In this document: in pieces, positions 1-7,564 of the stretch
Layout of the letters: every line of letters begins with the position of its first letter
Numbering within the stretch: position 1 is the stretch's first letter
IMG/VR virus record: IMGVR_UViG_3300042564_004206
Coordinates: 1-23,246 of that record
DNA from: a virus
Reading direction: 5' to 3' (one strand)
DNA length: 23,246 bases
The notes under the pieces: model-generated
What the model was told of the DNA's origin: nothing
Databases searched by the model: none
The model's input: only the letters and a program-made list of their open reading frames with translations
Program-made: the position numbers and the translations under genes

Positions 1-746
1 GCCGCGTTCTTGGTGTTCGTCGGCCAGTTGTACTCAGCCAGCACGGAATCCATCATTGCGCTGGCCTCGGGTGATCCGGGATGCGGCACCGCTGCCTGGG
101 CGGGCTCGGCCAGCAGTGCGGGAGCAGTTGGGCCGACTGCGTAGATGGCACCATGCTCCCAGTGTCCAGGAGCGCGCACTTGCTCCCATGCTTCTGTCGC
201 TGGGTTCCAGACCCAAGCTGTCTGCTCGGCCTGCTGGGACGCTCCCTTTGCGCCAACCTCCACGCGCAGCGATCCGTGATACCACTCGATCACATCCTTT
301 GCCTCTTGCGAGCAGCCGTGAAACACAGCCAGCGCGCAGTCCCGGATGCGGTCAACATCATCAACTGTGAAGGCGACAGGCTCGGCCTGCTGGGTGCTGG
401 TTGGCTGATGCTCGCAAGGAGCGCCGCACTTGGACGGATCTGGAAACTCGCAGATGCAGGGCATGGTCTTGGGCGCGGCCTGCTGGGTGCTGGCGAGGTC
501 AAGCCCGGCTTCAAACGCCTGACGCGCAATGTCAGCCACATGGGTCCGCTGGTATTCATCGCGGAGCGCCTCGGTGTCCAGCCATCTTGCGGACCAGTAA
601 TCGTCAAAGCTGTGCTCGGCGGCTTTGTCTTGGATGCTGGCTGCGCCAGCAGCAATGCCATCCTCGTAGACCTTCCTCAGCATGCCGTTAAACGTGGCGC
701 GCATCGTCCGGTAACCCATGCACTGCTCGTCCGTCAGCTGGCTCAT
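1..746 (-). CDS. Hypothetical phage protein with repeated QQAE linkers (3' end off the window)
   Basis: Reading from ATG at 746 to the left edge gives at least 248 codons without a stop; the C-terminus lies outside the window. The start overlaps the stop of the upstream gene as ATGA (743-746), a sign of translational coupling. The N-terminal ~85 residues look like a helical globular domain. After that come short segments joined by STQQAAPK, STQQAEPVAF and SQQAEQTAWVW linkers, so at least three units share a QQA(E/A) connector. A Cys-containing stretch, CICEFPDPSKCGAPC, lies between the first two linkers. Such Gln/Ala/Pro linkers are common in accessory proteins of Burkholderiales phages (compare Ead/Ea22-like proteins), but I do not recognise a family. 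The gene is real by its unbroken frame and coupling; its function is unknown. Confidence 0.75.
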   Translation of the reverse strand, partial: MSQLTDEQCMGYRTMRATFNGMLRKVYEDGIAAGAASIQDKAAEHSFDDYWSARWLDTEALRDEYQRTHVADIARQAFEAGLDLASTQQAAPKTMPCICEFPDPSKCGAPCEHQPTSTQQAEPVAFTVDDVDRIRDCALAVFHGCSQEAKDVIEWYHGSLRVEVGAKGASQQAEQTAWVWNPATEAWEQVRAPGHWEHGAIYAVGPTAPALLAEPAQAAVPHPGSPEASAMMDSVLAEYNWPTNTKNA

Positions 747-937
747 CGCAGCACCTCATCGACAGCGGTGCGGATTGCCTGCTCGTCCGAGAAGTCGACG
801 TCGAGCACGGCAGCCAGCAGTGTGCGCTTGTACTCGCGCAGCTCTGCGTCGCTCTTGGCGGTTGTGGCGGCCCAGTTGTTGCCGTGCTTAATGTCGTCGC
901 ACAGCTCATCTGATGCGAGCTTGAGATGGATATTCAT
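743..937 (-). CDS. Small acidic helical protein, unknown function (64 aa)
   Basis: ATG at 937 follows a clear ribosome site (TGAGGAACGC, GAGGA about 5 nt upstream). The product begins MNIHLKLASDELCDDI and is rich in Glu/Asp and predicted helix (EYKRTLLAAVLDVDFSDEQAI). No membrane segment or Cys pair is seen. It is the first gene after a 55-bp intergenic stretch that carries a dyad-rich regulatory site (960-985), and it is coupled by ATGA to the gene downstream. It sits late in the leftward early operon, after RusA. I do not recognise the family. Confidence 0.7.
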   Translation of the reverse strand: MNIHLKLASDELCDDIKHGNNWAATTAKSDAELREYKRTLLAAVLDVDFSDEQAIRTAVDEVLR

Positions 938-959
938 GCGTTCCTCACTGATTAATCAA

Positions 960-985
960 TGTGATCACTCGATCACACCAGTGAT
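960..985. promoter_or_regulatory. Dyad-rich operator candidate upstream of 743-937
   Basis: Two overlapping dyads are present. TGTGATC-ACTC-GATCACA occupies 960-977, and ATCAC-ACCA-GTGAT at 972-985 has the geometry of the phage-wide operator (ATCAC-N4-GTGAT). It lies between the stop at 993 and the ATG at 937 of leftward genes. Its centre differs from the usual AATG/AAGC, so it may be a variant site or a site for another regulator. No convincing -35/-10 pair is seen. Confidence 0.5.
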
Positions 986-992
986 GGTAGCA

Positions 993-1520
993 CTACTCGC
1001 CCTGTGTTTCTCGCTCGACTTCGATCGCTTTGAGGCCGTCCTTGGTCTGCTTGACGAGGTAGGCCAGGGCCACCCGGACTAGCTCGCCCTTCGTCCTGAT
1101 GTCCCAGGCCGACATCAGGTAGTCCACATGGGCGGTCCGCACTGGGACCATGTTCAGGTGGCCATACCCTGCCGCCTTCATCGCCGCAGTGCGCCGCTTG
1201 TGCGCTTCGACCCGGTCCTCTTTCGACGATCGCTTGAGCACAGCCAGGGATGGCGCGATCCTGGCGATCGTCTCAGCAGGCAGGTACTGCTCCAGCTCAA
1301 AGCGCACCCTCTCAGCTGCCACTTTTGCGAACTCAGCGACAGGCAGCTCCATTCTTGCGGCGCCGTCTGTCAATCTCCTGGCAGACCCCCCGGATGCGTG
1401 GAAAAGCGGCCCTTCACGCCCGAGTTGCGATTTCGGAGTGCGCTTCTGTGGTAACGCTGGAGTGGACACACTCTGGCGTGCCAACTTTTGAGCGATGTTC
1501 CTGCGTTGATTTTCAGTCAC
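993..1520 (-). CDS. Hypothetical protein, 175 aa
   Basis: I chose GTG at 1520 because GAGGAG lies 7 nt upstream; a TTG further up would overlap that site. The start overlaps the previous gene by 8 nt (stop TGA at 1513-1515). The N-terminal ~60 residues are basic and low in complexity. The middle (MELPVAEFAKVAAERVRFEL) is helical. The C-terminal part has an AAGYGHLNMVPVRTAHVDYL segment followed by a helical region (WDIRTKGELVRVALAYLV) that could be a ribbon-helix-helix-like or winged DNA-binding module, but I cannot name a family. An internal ATG at 1352 would give a 113-aa product without the basic tail, but it has no ribosome site. It lies between RusA and the left-edge genes, where lambdoid phages often carry late regulators; that role is speculation. 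Confidence 0.7.
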   Translation of the reverse strand: MTENQRRNIAQKLARQSVSTPALPQKRTPKSQLGREGPLFHASGGSARRLTDGAARMELPVAEFAKVAAERVRFELEQYLPAETIARIAPSLAVLKRSSKEDRVEAHKRRTAAMKAAGYGHLNMVPVRTAHVDYLMSAWDIRTKGELVRVALAYLVKQTKDGLKAIEVERETQGE

Positions 1521-1857
1521 GCATAAGCTCCTCAACGTAACTTTCTACAAGATCCAGACACCACAAAAACAGCAGCTCCTCGTCGACGCTGAACCTGCGC
1601 ATCGCTGAGTCACCGCCCAAACTGCGCTCCAGCAGCGCATACGCTTGAGGCTCATGCTCGGCGACGCGCTTCATTGCGACACCCAGCGCGACCATCTCTG
1701 CGCGCTCTTCTCCGGTGTCTCCATCCACAGCACGCGATCCGTGCTTCCACATGGGGTGCACGCCAGGGATGCCGCGCTCCAGTGTTCCCATCCTCGTGCG
1801 CAAAAAGTCGTGCACGATTTGCAGCGTCTGCTGCTGGTCAACGTTTAGCGGTTCCAT
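1513..1857 (-). CDS. Hypothetical protein, 114 aa, between RusA and the left-edge genes
   Basis: ATG at 1857 is taken as the start (MEPLNVDQQQTLQIVH); a GTG at 1869 would add four residues, and neither has a strong ribosome site. The protein is acidic and largely helical. Two long amphipathic segments (MVALGVAMKRVAEHEPQAY and SVDEELLFLWCLDLVESYV) frame a short loop, and no Cys pairs or membrane segments are seen. An operator-like site covers 1874-1889 just upstream, overlapping the RusA stop, so transcription into this gene could be controlled separately. Its place after the Holliday resolvase is where antiterminators or late activators are often found, but the sequence does not establish that. 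Confidence 0.7.
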   Translation of the reverse strand: MEPLNVDQQQTLQIVHDFLRTRMGTLERGIPGVHPMWKHGSRAVDGDTGEERAEMVALGVAMKRVAEHEPQAYALLERSLGGDSAMRRFSVDEELLFLWCLDLVESYVEELMRD

Positions 1858-1873
1858 TCCTGGCGTCACTTCT

Positions 1874-1889
1874 CTACATCATTGTGATA
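1874..1889 (-). promoter_or_regulatory. Operator/stoperator-like site over the RusA stop codon
   Basis: The minus strand reads TATCACAATGATGTAG, a match to TATCACAANNSTGATA in the left half and centre with a degenerate right half. It overlaps the last codons and TGA of the RusA gene (translated L-S-Q-stop). It reads in the direction of transcription. Confidence 0.6.
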
Positions 1890-2352
1890 GTCGCGGGAAG
1901 CGTGTCACCGTCAGCATCACGCATCCCTCCTTCGCTTCTGCCGCATCGAAGTCGTGCCACTGAAAAGTGGTGCGCTTGATGATCCGGTTTGAATCATCCG
2001 CCCAGAACTTCGCCCTGGTCAGCGCATCTTCAAGCACCTTGCAGACGTTCGTCTGGTCCCGTGCCCTGCGGTCCGGTGGCCACACCTGCAGCTCGATTGC
2101 GATCGGCTCATCGATTGTCGCGCCGGCGTAGCGGCTGGTCACGATACGACGCTTGATCTCCAGCTCATATGCCACAGCCTCGGGCCGCTTGTACGTCCTG
2201 CCCAGGCCCTGCCGGTTCGCATGGTTCCCGCTCAGGGGTGGATACGGCAGCATCAGCAGGGCCAGGACGGCTCCGGCCGGCTTCGGCAAGGGGCTGGTGT
2301 GGGTCTGGCCCTCCAGGCTGTCCTGGGGGCTCTGGTTGGTTTGCTTGGTCAC
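1879..2352 (-). CDS. rusA: RusA-family Holliday junction resolvase
   Basis: RusA endonucleases resolve Holliday junctions and branched replication intermediates as dimers. The family core is clear: LPYPPLSGN near residues 35-43, then WPPDRRARD (91-99), N102, K105, the LEDAL helix, and WADDSNRI with D119/D120. In E. coli RusA the acidic centre is D70, D72 and D91 with K76. Here D99, K105 and D119/D120 match, but the D72 position is Thr101. The start is GTG at 2352, overlapping the upstream TGA as GTGA. This gives 157 aa, about 35 longer than typical RusA, because of a Gln/Pro-rich N-terminal tail. Translation from the ATG at 2250 would give a family-length protein. It lies next to the candidate origin and helicase genes, fitting a role in finishing phage DNA. 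Confidence 0.88.
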   Translation of the reverse strand: MTKQTNQSPQDSLEGQTHTSPLPKPAGAVLALLMLPYPPLSGNHANRQGLGRTYKRPEAVAYELEIKRRIVTSRYAGATIDEPIAIELQVWPPDRRARDQTNVCKVLEDALTRAKFWADDSNRIIKRTTFQWHDFDAAEAKEGCVMLTVTRFPRLSQ

Positions 2353-2627
2353 TTGGCCACCACCTTCAGCGCCACCCCGCAGCACGGGCAGTAGACGCCG
2401 CCTGCGGCATCTGGCTTGGCTTGCGCCGGTGTGACCCCTCGGTCACGCCCCTCGGCCCGGTACTTGCGCCGGTATTCGGCGCGCTGCTCCCTGAATGCCT
2501 CGATGCCGCCAGCCTTCTCTACCTCGCGCTCGTACTTCTTGCGCTGCCGATCCTTAATGTGCGCCTTGATCTGCTCGGGGGTCATACCCTTCAGGCTCGT
2601 CTTCTGTCGCTCTCCATTTGAACCCAT
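2349..2627 (-). CDS. Basic protein with C-terminal CPCCG motif (92 aa)
   Basis: ATG at 2627 is chosen because AAGGAG lies 7 nt upstream. The first ~70 residues are highly charged and helical (IKAHIKDRQRKKYEREVEKA, REQRAEYRRKYRAEGRDRG), probably a basic coiled helix. The C-terminus carries VYCPCCGVALKVV, a half zinc-ribbon with one C-x2-C pair that could be completed in a dimer. Its stop overlaps the GTG start of RusA, so the two are translationally coupled. It is the first gene after the repeat-rich gene-free region, so its leader includes that region. A nucleic-acid-binding role is an inference from charge and motif only. Confidence 0.75.
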   Translation of the reverse strand: MGSNGERQKTSLKGMTPEQIKAHIKDRQRKKYEREVEKAGGIEAFREQRAEYRRKYRAEGRDRGVTPAQAKPDAAGGVYCPCCGVALKVVAK

Positions 2628-2750
2628 CTTCAACTCCTTGCTTGTGGAGTTGACGACTTTACAGTCACGACGTCATGGTCAAAAACCGACCACTGATCGC
2701 GCCGTGCGCCGCTCCGTCGCTCTGTGATGTTTCAGGCCCTGTTTTGTGAT

Positions 2751-2851
2751 GTTCATGTCGCATGACGCCCTCTAACCCCCCTGGACCCTAAAACCACCCT
2801 CAGACCCATAAAAATCAAAATCTGGGGGGAGTAGCGTCATGCGACATGAAC
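2751..2851. repeat. 18-bp perfect inverted repeat, arms 2751-2768 and 2834-2851
   Basis: The left arm GTTCATGTCGCATGACGC at 2751-2768 is the exact reverse complement of 2834-2851, with 65 bp between. Each arm joins the two modules (GTTCATGTC and GCATGACGC) that recur singly further right. The spacer contains C-rich and G-rich blocks (CCCCCC near 2777, GGGGGG near 2824). Confidence 0.9.
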
Positions 2852-2974
2852 TAGCTAAATAAATAACAGAAAGAGAGAGATAGAAGAGAGTTTTTTTCTT
2901 ATATATCAAGCACTTAAGTCACCCATTTCAGTTGTGATAAAGTCATGACGCCGAGTGTCAATATAACGACATGC

Positions 2975-3067
2975 TGACATGAACTTGCGCACCACTTTGG
3001 TGCGAATACTACTGACTAGCGTGTCAATCTCCAAGTTCATGTCACCTGCATGACGCCAGCGTCATGC
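2975..3067. repeat. Second dyad set of the candidate origin
   Basis: TGACATGAACTTG at 2975-2987 is the reverse complement of 3032-3044 (13 bp). It is followed by a near-continuous palindrome GCATGACGC-CA-GCGTCATGC at 3048-3067. The same two modules as in the 18-bp repeat are used, but with different spacing and order, as expected for binding sites rather than a duplication. Confidence 0.85.
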
Positions 3068-3099
3068 GAATATCACAAGACGCTGGCGCACCAAAAACA

Positions 3100-4593
3100 T
3101 CACACAACCAGCACCAACTCCGACTTCGGCCGGGTCAGCGCGACGTACAGCATTCGGTTGTACGTCTGCTCGGCCAGGACGCGGGCCGCATGCAGCTCCT
3201 GCTGGGTCTTGAATGCACCGCGGGTGGTGCTAGACAGGCCGATGTCGTGCAGATCGACCACGGTGACCCCATGCGTCGATCCCTGGGCCTTGTGGGCTGT
3301 GGTGGCCCAGACGCCACGCAGATCGACGATCTGGCGCAGCTCCTCCTGGCAGGCCTTGACTGCCTGCAGGTGGCGAACCTGCTCGCTGGTACGGTGCCCA
3401 GGCGCCACGCCCTCCAGCTCTTTGCGCAGCTTCCAGCACTCGCTCTTCAGGTCGAGCCACTCGGCCGGATCTCGGGCCACCTTCATCATCCGCTGGCTCC
3501 CGTCGTTCAGCAGCTGGCCGTCGCTGATCAGGATGTACTGCAGATCGGAGTGCTCGCATGTCTTCACCGAGCTGACATACACAGCGCTGATTCGATCACC
3601 CACGTTGTACACAACGCGCTCATCTTTTCCGATGCCCTCAACGAGCGGCTCAGAAAACACCATTTCCTCGCCCACAAACGGGATCTCTGAGCCGGTCAAC
3701 TCCCGGCGCACATCTCGGATGATCTCCAGAACGGTCTTGTTTCGGTACGCAACTGCGTAAGGCGTCAGTTCTGCATTCTCCTGAGCGCTCACGCCAGCTT
3801 CACCAGCCTTCGACCACACATGAGCTTGATACCGCAGCGCAGCCAGCAGGACGCGCGTCGAGACACGCATGCTCTTGCCTCCAGGCATCCATGCTTCATC
3901 CGTGCCTTCACGCACGACGTTCACTCCACAGAGATCGCCCTGGTCGTATCGCTCCAGCAGCTCCCTTGGGAGCGTCACTTCTGAGCGCTCGATGTTGTCG
4001 CGCACAACCTGCGCAAGCGCTGGCGCATCGCATTTGCCGCGTCCACGCATGACCTCCGTCAGACGCAAGATCTGGTGAGGCTCTGTAGTGAGCGCTGGCG
4101 ACACGCTACCGTCGCCCGACACCGGCGGCAGCTGCGCGTCATCGCCGACGAACAGGACCAGCCGCACCGCCTGCTTACGCGCATCGGCCAGGATCAGGTC
4201 GACCAGCTCCGGGTCGAGCATTGACGACTCGTCGACGATCAGCACCTGCAGGCCCTCAAACACCTCCAGCTCGCCGCCCCTGGCCGGGCGCCGCTTGAAG
4301 GACAGCTCGCCGCTGGCCGTGCGCTTCGGGGTCAGCCGCAGGGCCGAGTGACAGGTGGTGGCGCCCTCAATGCCGGCCTCCTTTAGCACGTTCACGGCCG
4401 CGTTGGTCGGCGCGATGGTCAGCGGGTAGATGCCCAGGCCCTCCAGCTGCGCGCGGACCTCGCCGATGCAGTAGCTCTTGCCGGTGCCGGCGTACCCAAT
4501 CAGCGCCAGGACGGTCGTGCCGCCGGGCACGGTGGCCGCCTCGACGATAGCCTTAATGGCCGCCTGCTGGGCTGGGACGATGATCTTTTCCAT
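3100..4593 (-). CDS. SF1B DNA helicase, Dda/RecD-like
   Basis: The protein (497 aa) is an ATP-driven DNA helicase of superfamily 1B, as used by phages in replication and recombination. Walker A is GYAGTGKS (33-40), Walker B is IVDESSMLD (119-127), and motif III is GDDAQLPPV (150-158). The C-terminal UvrD-like half has TTAHKAQGST and the closing NRMLYVALTRPKSELVLVV with the motif VI arginine. ATG at 4593 sits inside an operator half-site (ATATCACAATG); AAGGA lies 9 nt upstream and overlaps the end of the primase gene, which stops 12 nt away, so the two genes are one transcription unit. The gene ends beside the candidate origin. The family call is firm; loading by the upstream primase/helicase is inference. 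Confidence 0.93.
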   Translation of the reverse strand: MEKIIVPAQQAAIKAIVEAATVPGGTTVLALIGYAGTGKSYCIGEVRAQLEGLGIYPLTIAPTNAAVNVLKEAGIEGATTCHSALRLTPKRTASGELSFKRRPARGGELEVFEGLQVLIVDESSMLDPELVDLILADARKQAVRLVLFVGDDAQLPPVSGDGSVSPALTTEPHQILRLTEVMRGRGKCDAPALAQVVRDNIERSEVTLPRELLERYDQGDLCGVNVVREGTDEAWMPGGKSMRVSTRVLLAALRYQAHVWSKAGEAGVSAQENAELTPYAVAYRNKTVLEIIRDVRRELTGSEIPFVGEEMVFSEPLVEGIGKDERVVYNVGDRISAVYVSSVKTCEHSDLQYILISDGQLLNDGSQRMMKVARDPAEWLDLKSECWKLRKELEGVAPGHRTSEQVRHLQAVKACQEELRQIVDLRGVWATTAHKAQGSTHGVTVVDLHDIGLSSTTRGAFKTQQELHAARVLAEQTYNRMLYVALTRPKSELVLVV

Positions 4594-4600
4594 TGTGATA
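4585..4600 (-). promoter_or_regulatory. Operator half-site over the helicase start codon
   Basis: The minus strand reads TATCACAATGGAAAAG. The left half and AATG centre are perfect and the right half is lost to coding sequence. The ATG of the motif is the start codon of the helicase gene. Confidence 0.5.
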
Positions 4601-4605
4601 TTCCT

Positions 4606-7521
4606 TTAGTTGCTGCGCACACGGGTGGCAGTGATGATCGACTCGGTGATCTGCTCATACGAGTGGTCAGGGTGTCCGTCGATGTGGGCCACCAGGGTCT
4701 CCGGGTCCATCGTCGAGCTGTAGTGCTCGGCGTGCACGAAGGCTCGACTGCGAACGCTGGGACCGCGCACATCGATCTCGATGATCTCGCCCGAGTCGAT
4801 CAGCGACGACAGCGCATTGTTCAGGTCCAGCGGCTTGGCGGCGCGTGCTTGCCTGATGGACGAGATGATCATCGACTTCGGGAACCCGATGGCGCCACCG
4901 AAGGTTTGTGTCTTTCGCTTGACTCCATACGGCCGGCGCAGGAACTCCTTGATCTTGTTCATCAGCGCCTCGTGATCGGAGCCGCTCAGATTGGACGTCA
5001 GCACATCTTCCATCCGCAACATGCAGTGCTTGGCCAGACCGAACGCCCAGGTGATCGACGACGGGCCGATCTCCAGGCCGCGCTCGCTGTCGCGCGCTGC
5101 GATGTATTCCTCTGCCGTGTGGCTTGTGCACGCGTGCACCAGGGCCAGACGCTGCAGCAGGGCGCCGAAGCGGGTCCACAGATCAACCATCCCCTTGCGC
5201 TTGGCCACCTCGACTGCACCGTCGAGCCAGGGCTGCACGATGGACTCAGCGATGTGCATCGCTGGCGCCGTAAGCCTGACGGTGGGAGCGTGCTCCGGCG
5301 TGCGGCCAACCAGATTCCCAGTGCCCGGCACGATCGGCGCCGAGGAGTGCACGGCCGCCATCCAGTGCGTCAGTCCCACTGGCACACCAGCGCCAGCGTC
5401 GGAGTAGCGCAGGCCCAGCGAAGCCCGCGACTGGGCCGGGCTCTCGAGAAGCATCAGGCGATTCAAGAAGCCCGACGCCATGTCGGCCCCGTTGAGCGCC
5501 TCGTACAGCGTGTCGGCCGTGGTCGTTGCATACACGTTCAGGCACGGGTAGACGATCGCCCTGGCGGCCTTGGCCTTGGTGTCGCTGTACATCGTGCCGA
5601 CGTAGGTCTGCTCGGCCGCTCCAGTCAGCGCCAGCAGCTCTTTGATGATGCCGTGCTTCGGGCTGTTCTCACGCTTGGCCGACTGCAGCAGCAGGCCGAA
5701 CTCGTCGAGCTGCAGGAGCGTGCTCGGGTGCTCTGCAATGCGAGACACAATGGCCGGGCCCGATGCTGGGTCGCCGCCCTCCAGGTGCGCCAGATTGGCC
5801 GACGCCAGGGCCCGCCTGATGCATTTGCGGCCGTGCTCTTTGCCGGTGCCGGTTGCTGCGGTGGCCACGATGTAGAGATTGGTCCGCAGGCCCGTGCCAG
5901 TGCGGACCATGCGACCCAGCACGGTCGCAGCCAGGGCCAAGCTCGCCGCCAGGGCCAGCTCGCTCTGTGGCTCGGTCGGCTGGGTGGCCATCATCCAGTC
6001 GTATGCCGTGCGCAGCTGCAGCGGCATGTCGTCCAACACCTTCTGCGGGATCTTGACCGCACGCCCCAGCGGCTGGGCCTGCTCGGCTGCTCGGTTGGTG
6101 TTGCGCTCGATGGCGTCGACCGCGGCCGGCGGCAGCACGCTGGGCGCCACAGCCTGGGTGAACCACGTCGGCCGAGCTTCGGGAGGCAACTCGTGCTCGG
6201 GCAGCGGCGTCGGATCTGGCAGCGTCACACCCAGGGCCGCAGCCTGCCGCTTGGCCGTGCCAGCAATCAGCCGAGCGATGGCCGGGTCGGGCTCATGCAC
6301 GAGGTTGTAGGTCGTGTTGGTGCCGGAGTCATAGACAAACGGCTCGCCCCGCTGGGTCAGGCCAACGAAGGCGGCCCAGCTGCTGGACTCGCGGAACGGG
6401 GCTTGGCAGCGGACCTTCAGCCCAGGCTGCAGCGTGGCCGCCACCTGGGCCAGCGTCATCATGCCGTCGCGCGTCTCGATCGGCGTCGTCGGGCGCAGGC
6501 CGTCCTCGCGGAACTGCGCCACCCCGCCCTCCCCGTCGCGCTCCATCAACACCGGCCGGCCGGCTGCCGTGGTCACGGTGACCAGATCGTCCTCGTCTGG
6601 CAGCTCCAGATCCGCGCAGACGTCGTCGGTCGTGCCGCGGTGGATCTCGACAGTCTGCGGATGCACGATCAGCCCCGACCCGTGGTCGACCGTCGGCGCG
6701 CCGCAGAAGACCAGCCGCTCCAGGGCCAGGACGCTGTCGTCCAGCAGGCAGCGCCAGTCCTGGGCCACCGCCCTGGTCGGGTCGTCCTTCGCATACTTGT
6801 TGACCAGCCACGCCTTGCCGGTGGCCAGCGCCCTGGCGCGCACGGCCGCCTTCAGCTGGTCCCGGTCGACCGGGTGGTCGAGCCTGACGAATGTGTGCCC
6901 TGCCTTGCTGCCCGGCTTGCCGCCATATTCGGTGACCCGTGCAGAGCTGGACAGGGTCGACACCCTGGTGGCCGCGCTGATGCCTGGGATGACGTCGTCC
7001 AGCGCCCGCAGGAAGGCCTCGTGCGACAGGCTGGCGAAGGTGGCCGGCGTCTGCGCGTCGATGTCCCGGTCGATCAGCGCCCACCGCGATGGCCGCGCGT
7101 TGTGCTTCGTGCGGCAGACCGCGATGTTCGTCTGACCCAGCGGGTCGGTCAGAACGTGGATGCCGTCCAGCTCCTCGTCACTGATCGCGGCCGGGTCGGT
7201 CACACCCTGGATGGTCATCAGCGCGCCACGCATCAGGCCGCGCGAGACCAGCCTGAACTCGACGCCCACCGGCACGCCGAAGTGCCCCAGGATCAGTGCT
7301 GTGGTGTTGCGCTCGCTCGCGTACTGGATGACCTGGGCCAGCTCCTCGTGTGTGCGGCAGCGCACGGTGTAGGCCTCCCCGTCGACCAGCATCACGTTGC
7401 TGCTCTTCGTGCCGTCGGCGTGGATGCGCTTGCCCAGCGGCACATCGTCGGTGACGATCGTGATGCAGTAGTCGTCGGGCAGATCAGCCCCTGCTGGGGC
7501 TTGGTATTCGATGTCTTTCAT
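4606..7521 (-). CDS. Primase/replicative helicase, AEP-like N-part with DUF3987-type ATPase
   Basis: This 971-aa protein is the main replication protein. An N-terminal part has archaeo-eukaryotic-primase-like motifs: LIDRDID (149-155, metal-binding D-x-D) and SKAGHTFVRLD (205-215, an s-x-H-type motif). A middle linker (370-500) is rich in Pro/Ala. The C-terminal half is a RecA-fold helicase with Walker A AATGTGKEH (555-563; K561), Walker B LLQLDEFGLLL (D606, E607) and a final ~100-residue region that looks like a winged helix. Such phage primase-helicases make primers and unwind DNA at the origin. The start ATG at 7521 has AAGGGA 4 nt upstream. A promoter and operator precede it, directly against a terminator for the upstream genes. 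The helicase call is strong. The primase call rests on two motifs and spacing; the third acidic residue is not assigned. Confidence 0.88.
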   Translation of the reverse strand: MKDIEYQAPAGADLPDDYCITIVTDDVPLGKRIHADGTKSSNVMLVDGEAYTVRCRTHEELAQVIQYASERNTTALILGHFGVPVGVEFRLVSRGLMRGALMTIQGVTDPAAISDEELDGIHVLTDPLGQTNIAVCRTKHNARPSRWALIDRDIDAQTPATFASLSHEAFLRALDDVIPGISAATRVSTLSSSARVTEYGGKPGSKAGHTFVRLDHPVDRDQLKAAVRARALATGKAWLVNKYAKDDPTRAVAQDWRCLLDDSVLALERLVFCGAPTVDHGSGLIVHPQTVEIHRGTTDDVCADLELPDEDDLVTVTTAAGRPVLMERDGEGGVAQFREDGLRPTTPIETRDGMMTLAQVAATLQPGLKVRCQAPFRESSSWAAFVGLTQRGEPFVYDSGTNTTYNLVHEPDPAIARLIAGTAKRQAAALGVTLPDPTPLPEHELPPEARPTWFTQAVAPSVLPPAAVDAIERNTNRAAEQAQPLGRAVKIPQKVLDDMPLQLRTAYDWMMATQPTEPQSELALAASLALAATVLGRMVRTGTGLRTNLYIVATAATGTGKEHGRKCIRRALASANLAHLEGGDPASGPAIVSRIAEHPSTLLQLDEFGLLLQSAKRENSPKHGIIKELLALTGAAEQTYVGTMYSDTKAKAARAIVYPCLNVYATTTADTLYEALNGADMASGFLNRLMLLESPAQSRASLGLRYSDAGAGVPVGLTHWMAAVHSSAPIVPGTGNLVGRTPEHAPTVRLTAPAMHIAESIVQPWLDGAVEVAKRKGMVDLWTRFGALLQRLALVHACTSHTAEEYIAARDSERGLEIGPSSITWAFGLAKHCMLRMEDVLTSNLSGSDHEALMNKIKEFLRRPYGVKRKTQTFGGAIGFPKSMIISSIRQARAAKPLDLNNALSSLIDSGEIIEIDVRGPSVRSRAFVHAEHYSSTMDPETLVAHIDGHPDHSYEQITESIITATRVRSN

Positions 7522-7540
7522 GCGTCCCTTCTAGAATGAG

Positions 7541-7562
7541 AAAAGCCGGCTCGCGGCCGGCT
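7541..7562 (-). terminator. Rho-independent terminator upstream of the primase gene
   Basis: On the minus strand a 7-bp stem AGCCGGC/GCCGGCT with a 5-nt loop (plus positions 7544-7562) runs into TTTTCTC. It closes the small-gene transcript that ends with the gene at 7591-7935 and lies 23 nt before the primase ATG. Confidence 0.8.
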
Positions 7563-7564
7563 CT

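Larger units (their letters stand above)
2634..3099. other. Gene-free repeat-rich region, candidate replication origin
   Basis: These 466 bp hold no credible gene. They contain five copies of CATGACGC (or its complement) and four of GTTCATGTC (or its complement), arranged as nested dyads. There is a strongly A+T-rich tract at about 2850-2920 with a run of seven T, and purine-rich GAGAGAGA stretches. Operator half-sites lie at 2924-2939 (minus) and 3071-3086 (plus). A 7-bp hairpin CGCACCA-CTT-TGGTGCG lies at 2988-3004. The region separates the helicase gene from the RusA group. Repeated dyads plus an A+T-rich stretch beside replication genes are what a phage origin looks like. A promoter/leader control region is the main alternative. 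Confidence 0.55.

Noticed and set aside
81-1082. 333-codon plus-strand frame at the left edge
   Set aside because: It is opposite coupled minus-strand genes with good ribosome sites (937, 746). Its product is Leu/Arg/Ala-rich with no domain.
2634-3099. CRISPR array or transposon ends in the repeat-rich gap
   Set aside because: The repeats are short dyads at irregular spacing without equal spacers, and no transposase or target-site duplication is seen.
4663-7539. A 958-codon open frame on the plus strand opposite the primase/helicase
   Set aside because: It is antisense to a gene with clear helicase motifs. The product is rich in Arg, Gln, His and Gly with no motif, as expected for the complement of a high-G+C gene.
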